From positions 8,990-72,989 of the forward strand of contig DASWEE010000122.1 of NCBI GenBank assembly GCA_036394915.1: a stretch of DNA of 64,000 nucleotides. The letters are read 5' to 3'. Made by a program: the position numbers and the translations under genes. Under the pieces are notes generated by a model. It had not been told where the DNA came from. It did no database searches and worked only from the letters and a program-made list of their open reading frames with translations. This document shows positions 47,932 to 56,440 of this stretch, one piece after another. The stretch is from JACDER01 sp036394915. GTDB lineage: Bacteria; Actinomycetota; Thermoleophilia; Gaiellales; Gaiellaceae. How positions within the stretch are numbered: position 1 is the first letter of the stretch; each line of letters starts with the position of its first letter.

Positions 47932-48806
47932 GCATGCCCCGCGGCAAGCTGCCGCTCCCCGAGCTCGCCGCGATGAAGCGGCGCGGCGACAAGATCGTGA
48001 TGGTCACCGCCTACGACGCCCCCGGCGCTCGCTTCGCCGAGGACGCCGGCATCGACGTGATCCTCGTCGGGGACACGGCCGCGATGGTCGTGCTCGGGCA
48101 CGAGGGGACGACCGTGCCGGTGACGATGGACGAGATGCTGTTCCTCGCCCGGACCGTCGTCCGGTCCGTCCGCCGCCCGATCGTCATCGGCGACATGCCG
48201 TTCGGCTCCTACCAGGTGTCCGACGAGGAGGCCGTCCGCAACGCGATCCGGTTCTTCAAGGAGGCCCGCACCGACGCGGTCAAGCTCGAGGGCGCCGGTC
48301 CGTCGCTCTCACGGGTGCGGGCGATCGTCGGCGCCGGGATCCCGGTGATGGGCCACGTCGGGCTGACGCCGCAGTCGGCGACGATGCTCGGAGGCTTCAA
48401 GACGCAGGGCAAGACGGCGGAGCAGGCGAGGCAGCTCGTGGACGACGCGCTCGCGCTCGAGGAAGCCGGCTGCTTCTCGGTCGTCCTCGAGGCGGTGCCG
48501 TCCCCGGTCGCCGCCGAGATCACCCGCAGGCTGTCGGTGCCGACGATCGGGATCGGAGCGGGCCGGGACTGCGACGGCCAGGTGCTCGTCTACCACGACC
48601 TGCTCGGCATGACCGAGGGACACCTCCCGCGCTTCGTCAAGCGCTACGCGAATCTGTCGCGTGAGATCCGCGATGCGCTCGACGCCTATGCGCACGAGGT
48701 CCGTGCCGGAGTCTTCCCCGAGGACCAGCACACCTATGAGATGTCCGAGGACGAGCTGGAGCTGTTCTCAGAGCACCGCCCACACGCCGAGCACCAACCC
48801 CGTTAG
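47928..48806 (+). CDS. panB: 3-methyl-2-oxobutanoate hydroxymethyltransferase
   Basis: A 292-residue enzyme adding a hydroxymethyl group from methylene-THF to ketoisovalerate to give ketopantoate. Motifs are MVTAYDAPGARFAEDAGID, VILVGDTAAMVVLGHEGT, PIVIGDMPFGSYQ, VKLEGAG, MGHVGLTPQSATMLGGFKTQG and VPTIGIGAGRDCDGQVLVYHDLLG. Metal-binding Asp and catalytic Glu are present. The usual GDSLG is GDTAA here, a mild variation. It ends the pantothenate operon, converging 39 bases into the Yip1-type gene. Confidence 0.95.
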   Translation: MSMPRGKLPLPELAAMKRRGDKIVMVTAYDAPGARFAEDAGIDVILVGDTAAMVVLGHEGTTVPVTMDEMLFLARTVVRSVRRPIVIGDMPFGSYQVSDEEAVRNAIRFFKEARTDAVKLEGAGPSLSRVRAIVGAGIPVMGHVGLTPQSATMLGGFKTQGKTAEQARQLVDDALALEEAGCFSVVLEAVPSPVAAEITRRLSVPTIGIGAGRDCDGQVLVYHDLLGMTEGHLPRFVKRYANLSREIRDALDAYAHEVRAGVFPEDQHTYEMSEDELELFSEHRPHAEHQPR

Positions 48807-49565
48807 GACGACCGCGAACAGACTGGCGCCGAGGGCGCGGAGCCAGCTCCAGCGCTGGACCGTGCGCACTCCCAGCACGAGCAACGCGACCGACCAGGCC
48901 GCGAAGGCGACGCAGACCCACCGGAGCACCTGACCTCCGGTGCCGGAGTCGGATCCGCCCGTCCGGAACAGGTCGCCCCCGTAGACCGCGAGCCTGAGCG
49001 GCCACACCGCCACCAGCGAGAGGGCGAGCGGCGCCGCGGCGAAAGCGAGCACGTGCCGGCTGCGGCGCGCGCGGCCTTCTCCGCCCAGCACGCGAATGCC
49101 CACGGACAGGGCCCAGCCCAGCACCCAGTAGCTGAAGAAGCCGTAGATGCTGCCCGCGAACACCACGATCACGAGGATGCCGAGCGCGTCGATGTCGTAG
49201 TCGTCGAACAGCCTCCCGAACGCAGGCGCCAGCAGGACCGCCCCGATCCCGGCCAGGAAGACGAGCGCCGTCACCGGCTCCGAGCGCGCCTCGGCGGACT
49301 CGGTCGAGTCGTTGCGGAGAGCGGCGAAGACCGCCCGGGGTGCCTGGAGCACCAGGAGCGTCCGCAGCCACCATGCACGCTGCCCCTCCCGCCCCTCGCC
49401 GGCGTCGGCTCCCGCCGGGCGGAGCCCGGCTCCAAATCGACGCGGAGAGGGCGAGCCCTCTCGCGCCGATTTCGAACCCTTAGTCACGGCGGAGCCCGGC
49501 AAGCCGGTCTCCGCGGAGCCTGACGCCGCTGACGGCACGGTGCTCTCCGGGCCCGTATTACTCAT
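48768..49565 (-). CDS. Yip1-family membrane protein with repeat-encoded N-terminus
   Basis: A 265-residue polytopic protein. From about residue 60 it is a typical Yip1-like protein of this group (WWLRTLLVLQAPRAVFAALRND, EPVTALVFLAGIGAVLLAPAFG, GILVIVVFAGSIYGFFSYWVLGW) with five hydrophobic segments. The ATG at 49565 and the first 50 or so residues (GPESTVPSAASGSAETGLPG ... KSAREGSPSPRRFGAGLRP) lie within repeat copy C3, so the native start was replaced or extended. A non-ATG start near the WWLRTLL segment (about 49370) is the alternative. Function unknown. Confidence 0.75.
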   Translation of the reverse strand: MSNTGPESTVPSAASGSAETGLPGSAVTKGSKSAREGSPSPRRFGAGLRPAGADAGEGREGQRAWWLRTLLVLQAPRAVFAALRNDSTESAEARSEPVTALVFLAGIGAVLLAPAFGRLFDDYDIDALGILVIVVFAGSIYGFFSYWVLGWALSVGIRVLGGEGRARRSRHVLAFAAAPLALSLVAVWPLRLAVYGGDLFRTGGSDSGTGGQVLRWVCVAFAAWSVALLVLGVRTVQRWSWLRALGASLFAVVLTGLVLGVWAVL

Positions 49566-49600
49566 ACTGTGCCCTCCGGCCCCGCACCGCCAGCGGCGCC
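49415..49600 (-). repeat. In-frame palindrome-rich repeat, copy C3 (5' end of Yip1-type gene)
   Basis: The reverse complement of 49415-49543 matches copy C2 (46029-46157) base for base apart from about ten substitutions; similarity weakens beyond 49543 but GGTGCGGGGCCGGAGGG (about 49576-49592) is still shared. Relative to its host gene the element has the opposite orientation from C1 and C2, yet it is open in that frame too. Confidence 0.88.
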
Positions 49601-49653
49601 CGAGAGACGGGAGGAACACGAACCCGGAACGAAGCGCCTCTCATACAGAGAGG

Positions 49654-50256
49654 TTACGCGGGCGCGGGTGACGGAGCCGCGAGCAGCCCGTCGCAGATCG
49701 TGCCCACGACCGTCAGCTCGGCCAGCTTGACGTCCTCTTCCGAGTCGGGCAGCTGGCCCATCACCCAGCCGGTGAGGATCTCCTCGAGCGCGCCGTAGAA
49801 GACAAAGCTCGCGAACCGCGGATTCAGGTCGGGTCGAAAATCGCCGTCCTCCTGGCCCTTGGCGATGATCCGCTCGAGCGCCACGAACGCCTGCTCGGTC
49901 TCGGCGATCTCCTGCTGCAGATGCGGGCTGCGCGTGACCTCGCGAACGAGCACCCGCACGATGTCCGGCGTGTCGCGCCAGGAGCGAAGCACGATCGCGG
50001 CCACCTTCCGCAGCTGCTCGCGCGCGGGCTCGCCCAGCTCTTCCACTCCGTGGATCGTGTCCAGCATCAACGTCCACGTGCTGCGGAAGATCGTCTCCAG
50101 CAGCTCCTCCTTCGAGTCGAAGTAGTGGTAGAGGAGACCGTGAGCGACGCCGGCTTCTTCCGCGATGTCGCCCACCCGGCACGTGTGGTAGCCCTTGCGG
50201 GCGAACACCCGGACGGCGGCGTCGAGGATCAATTGGCGCTTCTCTTCCGCAGGCAC
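49654..50256 (-). CDS. TetR-family transcriptional regulator
   Basis: A 200-residue repressor. The HTH reads KRQLILDAAVRVFARKGYHTCRVGDIAEEAGVAHGLLYHYFDSKEELLE, followed by a ligand-binding helical domain with LVREVTRSPHLQQEIAETEQAFVALERIIAKGQEDGDFRPDLNPRFASFVFYGALEEIL. This HTH and C-domain layout is shared with FadR/YsiA-like regulators of fatty-acid degradation. No target operon is adjacent, and the ligand is unknown. Confidence 0.92.
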   Translation of the reverse strand: MPAEEKRQLILDAAVRVFARKGYHTCRVGDIAEEAGVAHGLLYHYFDSKEELLETIFRSTWTLMLDTIHGVEELGEPAREQLRKVAAIVLRSWRDTPDIVRVLVREVTRSPHLQQEIAETEQAFVALERIIAKGQEDGDFRPDLNPRFASFVFYGALEEILTGWVMGQLPDSEEDVKLAELTVVGTICDGLLAAPSPAPA

Positions 50257-50329
50257 TCCACGAGAATCGTATGCCGTTGGCGTAACGCCTGCTCGCCGTG
50301 ACGGACTGTAGAGTCAGGCAAGGTCGCTG

Positions 50330-50860
50330 GTGCGGACGAAGCTCCTTTCAGGAATCGTGAGTGCAGGTGCTGTTGCCTGCACCCTCGTGCTGACCGCTTG
50401 CGGCGGCGGAGCGGCCTCCCCCGATGGTGAGGCGATCGCCTCCCCCACCGAAGGAGCCGGCCTGTTCATGACGTCGTTGATCCGCGAAAAGGCGACCGGG
50501 CAGTACGAGCTCGCCTGGCAGAGTCTGCATCCCTTCCACCAGCATGTCGCACCTCGGGTGGAGTACGTCCAGTGCGAGAACCAGACGGCCTTCCCGGGGA
50601 CACTGCTGAAGGTCTCGGTCGTCCGCGTCAAGGACGAGCCGGTGCTGATCGCGGGCGAGAGCCATTCGGTCGAGAGCAAGGCCGTCACGATCCGCGTCTC
50701 GGTCCGCTCGCCCGGTCTCCCCCGGCCTGTGATCGTCGTCGACACCTACCACGCCGTGCCCGTCGAAGGACACTGGACCTGGATCCTGACCCGGGACAAC
50801 TTCGCGCAGTACAAGTCCGGGCACTGCCCGGGCGCGATACCGCAGACGCCTAAGGCCTAA
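50330..50860 (+). CDS. Hypothetical lipoprotein
   Basis: A 176-residue predicted lipoprotein with lipobox LTAC (VSAGAVACTLVLTACGGG). The mature domain (FMTSLIREKATGQYELAWQSLHPFHQHVAPRVEYVQCENQTAF...HWTWILTRDNFAQYKSGHC) resembles small NTF2-like surface proteins: it has a helical 'AWQSLHPFHQ' start and a beta-sheet body. Two Cys in the mature part may pair. It is divergent from tetR and converges 11 bases into the adenylate cyclase gene. I do not recognise a named family. Confidence 0.7.
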   Translation: MRTKLLSGIVSAGAVACTLVLTACGGGAASPDGEAIASPTEGAGLFMTSLIREKATGQYELAWQSLHPFHQHVAPRVEYVQCENQTAFPGTLLKVSVVRVKDEPVLIAGESHSVESKAVTIRVSVRSPGLPRPVIVVDTYHAVPVEGHWTWILTRDNFAQYKSGHCPGAIPQTPKA

Positions 50861-51983
50861 CGACCTCCTCGCGCACCGCGACGACGTTGAAGGCCGGCAC
50901 CGGCCTCGGGAAGCCCTTCAGCGTGTACTCGCCCGTCGGCTCCGCCTCGACCTCGTCTTCGACCTCCGCGAACAGCCGCTGCGCGATCAGGATCTGCCCG
51001 CCCGCCGCCTCGTCGCACAGGCGGGAGGCGAGGTTCGTCACCGTTCCGATCGCGGCATAGTCCGAGCGGCCCTCGAAGCCGATCTCGCCGCAGGTCGCGT
51101 ACCCGAGCGCGATCCCGACGCCGAAGTCGAGCTCGTACCCGCGCTTCTGCCAGCGCGGCGTCAGCTCGGTCATCTCGTCGCGCAGCGCGCACGCCATCTT
51201 GACCGCCCGCAGCGCGGGGTCGGGGATCTCGATCGGGTCGTTGAAGAACACCTCGACCCCGTCACCGGCGAGGCCGCCGACCGTCGCCTCGAACCGCTGG
51301 ACGAGGCCGCCGACCGCCGCGTGAAACTCGCTCAACACGCCCATCAGCTCCTCCGGCTCGACCGCGTCGGCGAAGTTGGTGTAGCCGCGCAGGTCGCAGA
51401 AGAGCACCGCCACCTGACGCCGGTGGCTGCGCAAGATCGACTCGTCGCCCGAGGTCACGATCGCGTCGGCAAGCTGCGGGGACAGGAACCGCTGGAGCTG
51501 CCTGAGCCGCTCCAGCTCTTCCACCTGGTTCTTCACCCGCTCCTCGAGCGTCCGGTTCAGGTCGAGCAGCTCGGCCGCCTGTGCCTTGATCGTGTCGTGG
51601 TAGCGCTTGATCCGGAGCAGTGACTTCACGCGCGTGAGCAGCTCGCCGTGGTTGAACGGCTTCGGGATGAAGTCGTCGGCGCCCGCCTCGATCGCCTTGG
51701 TCTTCTCGGGCCCGATGCTCGAGGTGACCATGATCACCGGCAGCATCGCGGTCTCCTCGTCTGCGCGAAGCGCCCTGCAGACGGCGTAGCCGTCGAGGCC
51801 CGGCATGACGACGTCGAGCAGGATCAAGTCCGGCTCCTCTGTCTTCAGGAGCTCGAGTGCCTGCTCCCCCGAGGTGGCCGTGACCACCTCGTATCCGCGC
51901 GGGATGAGGACGGCCTCGAGCAGGCGCACGTTCTCCGGGATGTCGTCGACGACGAGGATCGTGCCGGCGCCGTTGCTACTCAT
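50850..51983 (-). CDS. Response regulator with class III adenylate cyclase output
   Basis: A 377-residue protein. The receiver domain (about residues 8-125) has ILVVDDIPENVRLLEAVLIP, phospho-Asp57 (LLDVVMPGLDG) and Lys in DDFIPKPFNH. A coiled linker (TIKAQAAELLDLNRTLEERV) leads to a class III cyclase domain: metal Asp197 (FCDLRGYTNF), Asp241 (GDGVEVFF), and IGTVTNLASRL with the Asn/Arg transition-state pair, preceded by an Asp (GRSDYAAIG) expected for ATP. It probably turns kinase signalling into cAMP. The start overlaps the single-domain receiver gene by eight bases. Confidence 0.9.
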   Translation of the reverse strand: MSSNGAGTILVVDDIPENVRLLEAVLIPRGYEVVTATSGEQALELLKTEEPDLILLDVVMPGLDGYAVCRALRADEETAMLPVIMVTSSIGPEKTKAIEAGADDFIPKPFNHGELLTRVKSLLRIKRYHDTIKAQAAELLDLNRTLEERVKNQVEELERLRQLQRFLSPQLADAIVTSGDESILRSHRRQVAVLFCDLRGYTNFADAVEPEELMGVLSEFHAAVGGLVQRFEATVGGLAGDGVEVFFNDPIEIPDPALRAVKMACALRDEMTELTPRWQKRGYELDFGVGIALGYATCGEIGFEGRSDYAAIGTVTNLASRLCDEAAGGQILIAQRLFAEVEDEVEAEPTGEYTLKGFPRPVPAFNVVAVREEVVRP

Positions 51984-52359
51984 CTCCGTCCCCCTCGCAG
52001 TAGCGCTTGACCGTTCCGATGAACTCCATCACGTTGACCGGCTTCGAGACGTAGCCGTCGAAGCCGGCCTCGAGAAAACGCTCGCGATCGCCCTGCATCG
52101 CCTGGGCCGTCAGCGCGATGACGGTGATCGAGGCTGTCCGCTCGTCGCCACGCAGGCGCCCGAGCGCTGTCATCCCGTCGATCCCCGGTAGCTGGATGTC
52201 CATCAGCACCAGGTCTGGCACGTGCTCGGCCGCCAGCTCGAGGGCCTGCTCGCCGCTGGTCGCCTCGAGGGTCCGGTAACCGGTCGCCTGGAGGACGTCG
52301 CGAAACAGCTTCATGTTCTTCTCGTTGTCTTCGACGACGAGGATGAGCTCGCCTGCCAT
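51976..52359 (-). CDS. Single-domain response regulator (CheY/DivK-like)
   Basis: A 127-residue receiver: LILVVEDNEKNMKLFRDVLQATGYRTLEA, phosphorylation site Asp54 in LVLMDIQLPGIDGM, Thr in VIALTAQAMQGD and Lys in GYVSKPVNV. The DNEKN start and LPGIDG loop are DivK-like. With no output domain, it likely relays phosphate or binds a partner. It lies between two histidine kinases and the receiver-cyclase gene; its start is one base from the kinase stop. Confidence 0.92.
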   Translation of the reverse strand: MAGELILVVEDNEKNMKLFRDVLQATGYRTLEATSGEQALELAAEHVPDLVLMDIQLPGIDGMTALGRLRGDERTASITVIALTAQAMQGDRERFLEAGFDGYVSKPVNVMEFIGTVKRYCEGDGDE

Positions 52360-54174
52360 CTACATTGACCCTACGGGAAGCGTGAACACGAAGGTGCTTC
52401 CTGCACCGACCTCGCTCTCCACCCAGATCCGGCCGCCGTGAAGCTCGACCAGCCGCTTGGAGAGCGCGAGCCCGAGGCCGGTACCTTCCGGCCGATCATC
52501 GGTGCCGACGCGCGCCTGCTGGAACTCCTCGAAGATCCGCTCGCGGTCCTCGAGGGCGATCCCCGGCCCTGTGTCCGTGACCGCGACCCTCACCTCTCCG
52601 TCCGAGCGAGCGGTCGAGATCCCGACGTTGCCGCCCTCCGGGGTGAACTTGACCGCGTTCGAGAGCAGGTTGAAGATCACCTGCCGGATCCGGCGCTCGT
52701 CGCCCTCGACGAGGTCGACCCTGGGGTCGGCATCGAACTCGAGCTCGATTTGGTTCTCCAGCGCACGCTCTCGCACCATGACGATCCCGCGCTCGAGCGC
52801 CTCGCGGAGGGAGAATGTCCCGAGCTCGAGCTCGACCTGTCCTGCCTCGACCTTGGACAGGTCGAGGATGTCGTTGATCAGCGAGAGCAGGTGATGGGCG
52901 GATGAGAGGATGTCGTCCAGGTACTCCTGTTGCTTTTCGTTCACCTCGCCGAACAGCCTCTCGCGCAAGACCTGCGAGAAGCCGACGATCGCGTTCAGCG
53001 GCGTCCTCAGCTCGTGCGACATGTTGGCCAGGAACTCCGACTTGTGCCGGCTCGCCACCTCGAGCTCGTGCGTCCGCTCCTTGACTTTCTGCTCGAGCCC
53101 GGTGATCAGCCCGTGCAGGCTCGCCGCCATCTTGTTCAGCTCGTCGCCGAGCGCTCCCAGCTCGTCACGGCGGTCGATCTCGATCCGCTCGTCATAGGCG
53201 CCGGCGCCGATCCGCTCGGCCGCCACCTGCATGCGCTTGATCGGGCGCGCGAGACGGCGTGCGAGCAGGACGCTTCCGGCGAGCGCCGCGGCGAGCAAGC
53301 CCATCAGGATGAACAAGGTCCGCCACAACGTCCCGCGCACCGGGGCGAACGCCCGCCCTTCCGGCGCCTCGACGAACACCCGCCAGCCCAAAGGCTCCAC
53401 GGTTGCCCACGCGCTCACCACCTTCTGACGGCGGAGGTTCCGGCCGGTAGCCGACCCCTCCGGCCCGGAGGTCATCCCCTTCTTGACCTGCGGGAGCGTC
53501 GTGAGCGGCCCGAGGCGAAAGACCGCCGGATTCGGGTGCGCGATTGCGCGCCCGCGCGGGTTGAGGACGTAGAGGTAGCCGGTCGTGCCCGCCTGCGCGT
53601 GCTTGACGAGATCCTGGACCACCCCGATGTCCAGCGTCTCGACGACCACCCCTTCGCCGGCGCCCTCTGCCGCGGCCACTCGCATGTCTACGACATTGCA
53701 AACATTGCCGAGGCAGATGGGGCTGTTCGGAGGCGGCAAGTTGACCGGCCCGAAGTACTTTCCGAGACTCCTGGCCGTCTTGAACAACGGCTCGCGCACG
53801 TCACTCCTCCCGACCTCCGGCTCACCCCCGGGAGTCAGCAAGGTCCTTCGCCCGTCGCGAGCGATGTAGAACACGTTGAGCGTGTGAATGCCGAGCAGAG
53901 GTTGGAACTCCAAGGCCAGCTGGGCTTCGGTCAAGCCGGTACCCCTCAAGGATCCGAGACCGCTGGCCGTCTGATCGAAGAACTGCTCGATCGTGAAGGC
54001 CACCGACTTCGCCTTCTCCTGCTGCCGGCGGATCAGCTCGTCCTTGTTGTGCTGGTAGGAGGAGTAGAGCGTGTACGCGCCGATCGCGATCGCCGGCACG
54101 GCAACGAGCAGCGCGAACAGCGCCATGTACTTGGCCGACAGGGAGGTTGCCCAGCTGACAATCTGAGCTCTCAT
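52360..54174 (-). CDS. Sensor histidine kinase with extracytoplasmic Cache-like domain
   Basis: A 604-residue kinase. Helix 1 spans about residues 18-40 (LFALLVAVPAIAIGAYTL), a Cache-type sensor about 45-280, and helix 2 about 284-305 (TLFILMGLLAAALAGSVLL), then a HAMP. A HisKA domain has His387 in FLANMSHELRTPLNAIVGFS, and the HATPase_c domain has NLLSNAVKFTPEGG, DTGPGIALEDRERIFEEFQQ and GTGLGLALSKRL. The sensor has three Cys, two in SPICLGNVCN, possibly a disulfide. The catalytic half is nearly identical to the neighbouring upstream kinase, suggesting recent duplication or conversion. It overlaps that gene by four bases. Confidence 0.92.
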   Translation of the reverse strand: MRAQIVSWATSLSAKYMALFALLVAVPAIAIGAYTLYSSYQHNKDELIRRQQEKAKSVAFTIEQFFDQTASGLGSLRGTGLTEAQLALEFQPLLGIHTLNVFYIARDGRRTLLTPGGEPEVGRSDVREPLFKTARSLGKYFGPVNLPPPNSPICLGNVCNVVDMRVAAAEGAGEGVVVETLDIGVVQDLVKHAQAGTTGYLYVLNPRGRAIAHPNPAVFRLGPLTTLPQVKKGMTSGPEGSATGRNLRRQKVVSAWATVEPLGWRVFVEAPEGRAFAPVRGTLWRTLFILMGLLAAALAGSVLLARRLARPIKRMQVAAERIGAGAYDERIEIDRRDELGALGDELNKMAASLHGLITGLEQKVKERTHELEVASRHKSEFLANMSHELRTPLNAIVGFSQVLRERLFGEVNEKQQEYLDDILSSAHHLLSLINDILDLSKVEAGQVELELGTFSLREALERGIVMVRERALENQIELEFDADPRVDLVEGDERRIRQVIFNLLSNAVKFTPEGGNVGISTARSDGEVRVAVTDTGPGIALEDRERIFEEFQQARVGTDDRPEGTGLGLALSKRLVELHGGRIWVESEVGAGSTFVFTLPVGSM

Positions 54175-55769
54175 CGTTCGACTCCGGCCGGGAGCGTAAA
54201 GACGAAGGTGCTTCCTTGCCCAACCTCGCTCTCGACCCAGATCCGGCCGCCGTGGAGCTCGACCAGCCGTTTCGAGAGCGCGAGCCCCAGACCCGTTCCC
54301 TCGCGCTGCCCCGCGCCGACGTCCGTCTGCTGGAACTCCTCGAAGATGCGCTCCTGGTCAGCGAGCGCGATCCCCGGCCCCGTGTCCGCGACCGCGATCC
54401 GCACCTCGCCGTTGTCCATCGCAGTCGAGATACCGACCCTCCCGCCATCCGGGGTGAACTTCACCGCATTCGACAGCAGGTTGAAGATCACCTGCCGGAT
54501 CCGGCGCTCGTCGCCCTCGACGAGCTCGACGTTCGGATCAGGCTCCAGCGTCAGCTCGACGCCGTTCTTCATCGCCCGCTCCCGCACCATCACGACCCCG
54601 CGCTCCACGGCCTCCTTGAGCGAGAACGCCGCCAGCTCCAGCTCGACCTGGCCCGCCTCGACCTTGGACAGGTCGAGCACGTCGTTGATCAGCGCGAGCA
54701 GGTGGTTCGCGGAGGAGAGGATGTCGTCCAGGTACTCCTCCTGCTTCTCGTTGATCTCACCGAACAGCTTCTCGCGCAGAACCTGCGAGAAACCGACGAT
54801 CGCGTTCAGCGGCGTGCGGAGCTCGTGGGACATGTTGGCCAGGAACTCCGACTTGTGGCGGCTGGCCGCCTCGAGCTCCCCGTAGACGCGCCGGAGCTCG
54901 TCGTTCATCCGGTTCACGTTCTCCGCCAGTACGCCGAGCTCGTCGCGATTCGCCACGTCCACGTGCCGCGAGAAGTCTCCTGCGGCGATCTCTCCGACCC
55001 GGCCACCGATGCGCTGGATCGGGCCGATCAGCGACCACGCGAGGACGAGTCCGAGGAGGAGCGCCAGGCCGACCGCTCCCGCCGCGACGCCGATGAAGAG
55101 ATCGCGCGAGCTCGCGTACGCGCCCCGGTTCTGGGAAATCAGGGCGCGCGTCTTGGCCTGCGTGCTCGTCGCGAGGTCCTGCGCGGCGATCTTCAGGTCG
55201 ACAGCGAGCCTCTCGGCGTCGGCGTGGAGCCTCAGCGAGGGCGTTTCCGACGCGGTGATCTTCGCGATCAGCTCGGCCAGCCGGCGGTAGTCCTTGCTGA
55301 TCGTCCTAAACGCCGCCGCCTCGTCGCTCGCAGGCGTGAACCCGAGCCGCGTCGTCTCGCCGAGCAATCCCAACGCCGACCCGACGGTGCGGTCGATCGA
55401 CCGGAGGCAGGCGGGAGACACCTGACCCCCCGGAAAGATCTTCCCGGTGTCGGTGCCACCGCCGCACAGCCCGAGCAGCTCCCGCAGCTGCTTCGCCTCC
55501 GTCTCGAGCGCCTGATAGCCGATAGCGCGCGTCTGCAGCGCACCGAGCCGCTCTGCTCTCGAGTTCGACTGGCCGAGGACGCGAAGACCGAAGAGCGCGA
55601 CGACGACGAGGAGCGCCGCGATCGCAAGGAACGCGACAAGGAGCTTCGTTCGGACCTTGACAGGAAGCCTCCCGACGACCCTCGCGAGCGGGTTGCCGGC
55701 GCGACCCAAGAGCCGCAGGCCCTTCCAGGCCGCGGCCGCTTGGGGGCGTTTTGCCCGAGCCTCTGTCAA
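54171..55769 (-). CDS. Sensor histidine kinase with four-helix-type periplasmic domain
   Basis: A 532-residue kinase with a TTG start. Helix 1 is about residues 43-62 (LLVAFLAIAALLVVVALFGL). The extracytoplasmic region (65-222) is almost all helical, like a CHASE3/4HB bundle, and holds two Cys near GLCGGGTD and SPACLRS. Helix 2 (about 225-247) leads to HAMP, then HisKA with His315 (NMSHELRTPLNAIVGFSQVL) and HATPase (NLLSNAVKFTPDGG, DTGPGIALADQERIFEEFQQ). It starts four bases after the small SnoaL-like gene and is followed by the paralogous kinase. Confidence 0.9.
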   Translation of the reverse strand: MTEARAKRPQAAAAWKGLRLLGRAGNPLARVVGRLPVKVRTKLLVAFLAIAALLVVVALFGLRVLGQSNSRAERLGALQTRAIGYQALETEAKQLRELLGLCGGGTDTGKIFPGGQVSPACLRSIDRTVGSALGLLGETTRLGFTPASDEAAAFRTISKDYRRLAELIAKITASETPSLRLHADAERLAVDLKIAAQDLATSTQAKTRALISQNRGAYASSRDLFIGVAAGAVGLALLLGLVLAWSLIGPIQRIGGRVGEIAAGDFSRHVDVANRDELGVLAENVNRMNDELRRVYGELEAASRHKSEFLANMSHELRTPLNAIVGFSQVLREKLFGEINEKQEEYLDDILSSANHLLALINDVLDLSKVEAGQVELELAAFSLKEAVERGVVMVRERAMKNGVELTLEPDPNVELVEGDERRIRQVIFNLLSNAVKFTPDGGRVGISTAMDNGEVRIAVADTGPGIALADQERIFEEFQQTDVGAGQREGTGLGLALSKRLVELHGGRIWVESEVGQGSTFVFTLPAGVER

Positions 55770-55773
55770 GCGC

Positions 55774-56271
55774 CTACGGGCTCAGCGTCGGCGTTGCGAC
55801 GGTCAGGTTCGTGATCAGCCACTTGCCATGGATCTTTCGGATGTCCTGGTCGGCGCCGAGGACGGCCACGACCTTCTGCGAGGCAACGTCGATGTAGTGG
55901 CACTCGAAGTACAGCGTTCCCTTGTTGCCGTTCACCGTCGCCCGGATCTTGTAGGCCGGCGTGTCCGAGACCCAGTGGTTCTGAGGCTGGAAGGGTCCCG
56001 CCTTCTCGAAGATCTTCCGAATCGCCGGCTTGCCGGTAGTCGTCTTCCCCCCGAGCGTGAACGACGCGTGCGGCGCCCAGATCGACATCATCAGGTTGAT
56101 GTTCTTCGTCGACGCGGCCTTGTGCCACGTCTTCTCGATCCCGTCGATCTGGTAGAGATCGGCCATCTTCTGCACGGTGAGACCGGAGCTCCTGCTCCAG
56201 CCCCCGTAGGCCACGCCGGCGATGACCAGCGCCGCCAGCGTCGTTCCGATCAGCACTGTCCGCTTATTCAT
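55774..56271 (-). CDS. Membrane-anchored or exported SnoaL/NTF2-like protein
   Basis: A 165-residue protein; ATG at 56271 follows GGAGG, and a signal or anchor segment (TVLIGTTLAALVIAGVAYGGW) precedes an NTF2-like fold (QKMADLYQIDGIEKTWHKAAS, MMSIWAPHASFTLGG, GKPAIRKIFEKAG, RKIHGKWLITNLTV). Such domains often bind small molecules. It heads the kinase operon, only four bases before the first sensor kinase, so it may supply a ligand-binding accessory to that sensor. That is an inference from position. Confidence 0.78.
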   Translation of the reverse strand: MNKRTVLIGTTLAALVIAGVAYGGWSRSSGLTVQKMADLYQIDGIEKTWHKAASTKNINLMMSIWAPHASFTLGGKTTTGKPAIRKIFEKAGPFQPQNHWVSDTPAYKIRATVNGNKGTLYFECHYIDVASQKVVAVLGADQDIRKIHGKWLITNLTVATPTLSP

Positions 56272-56440
56272 GGAGCCTCCTTCTTTCAGCGATCTTCCTC
56301 CCTTTTGGGGATCCTGTCTAGCCTCACGCCGAAGCACAACGGGGCCACCATGGAGATCGAGGGGGCGGTTAACCCCCGATCCGGACGCCGGGCTAGCAGG
56401 CTTGCCGGTCGGGCCCGCGAGCTTCATAGTCAGCACGAAG

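Noticed and set aside
43956..49600. Transposon or insertion sequence as source of the long repeats
   Set aside because: The copies encode no transposase and have no visible terminal inverted repeats or target duplications; they are short palindrome-rich elements.
56350..56385. Hairpin ATCGAGGGGGCGGTTAAC... as an operator between the divergent signalling genes
   Set aside because: A short inverted GGGGG/CCCCC pair is present, but with no matching known site or second copy I cannot support a regulatory call.
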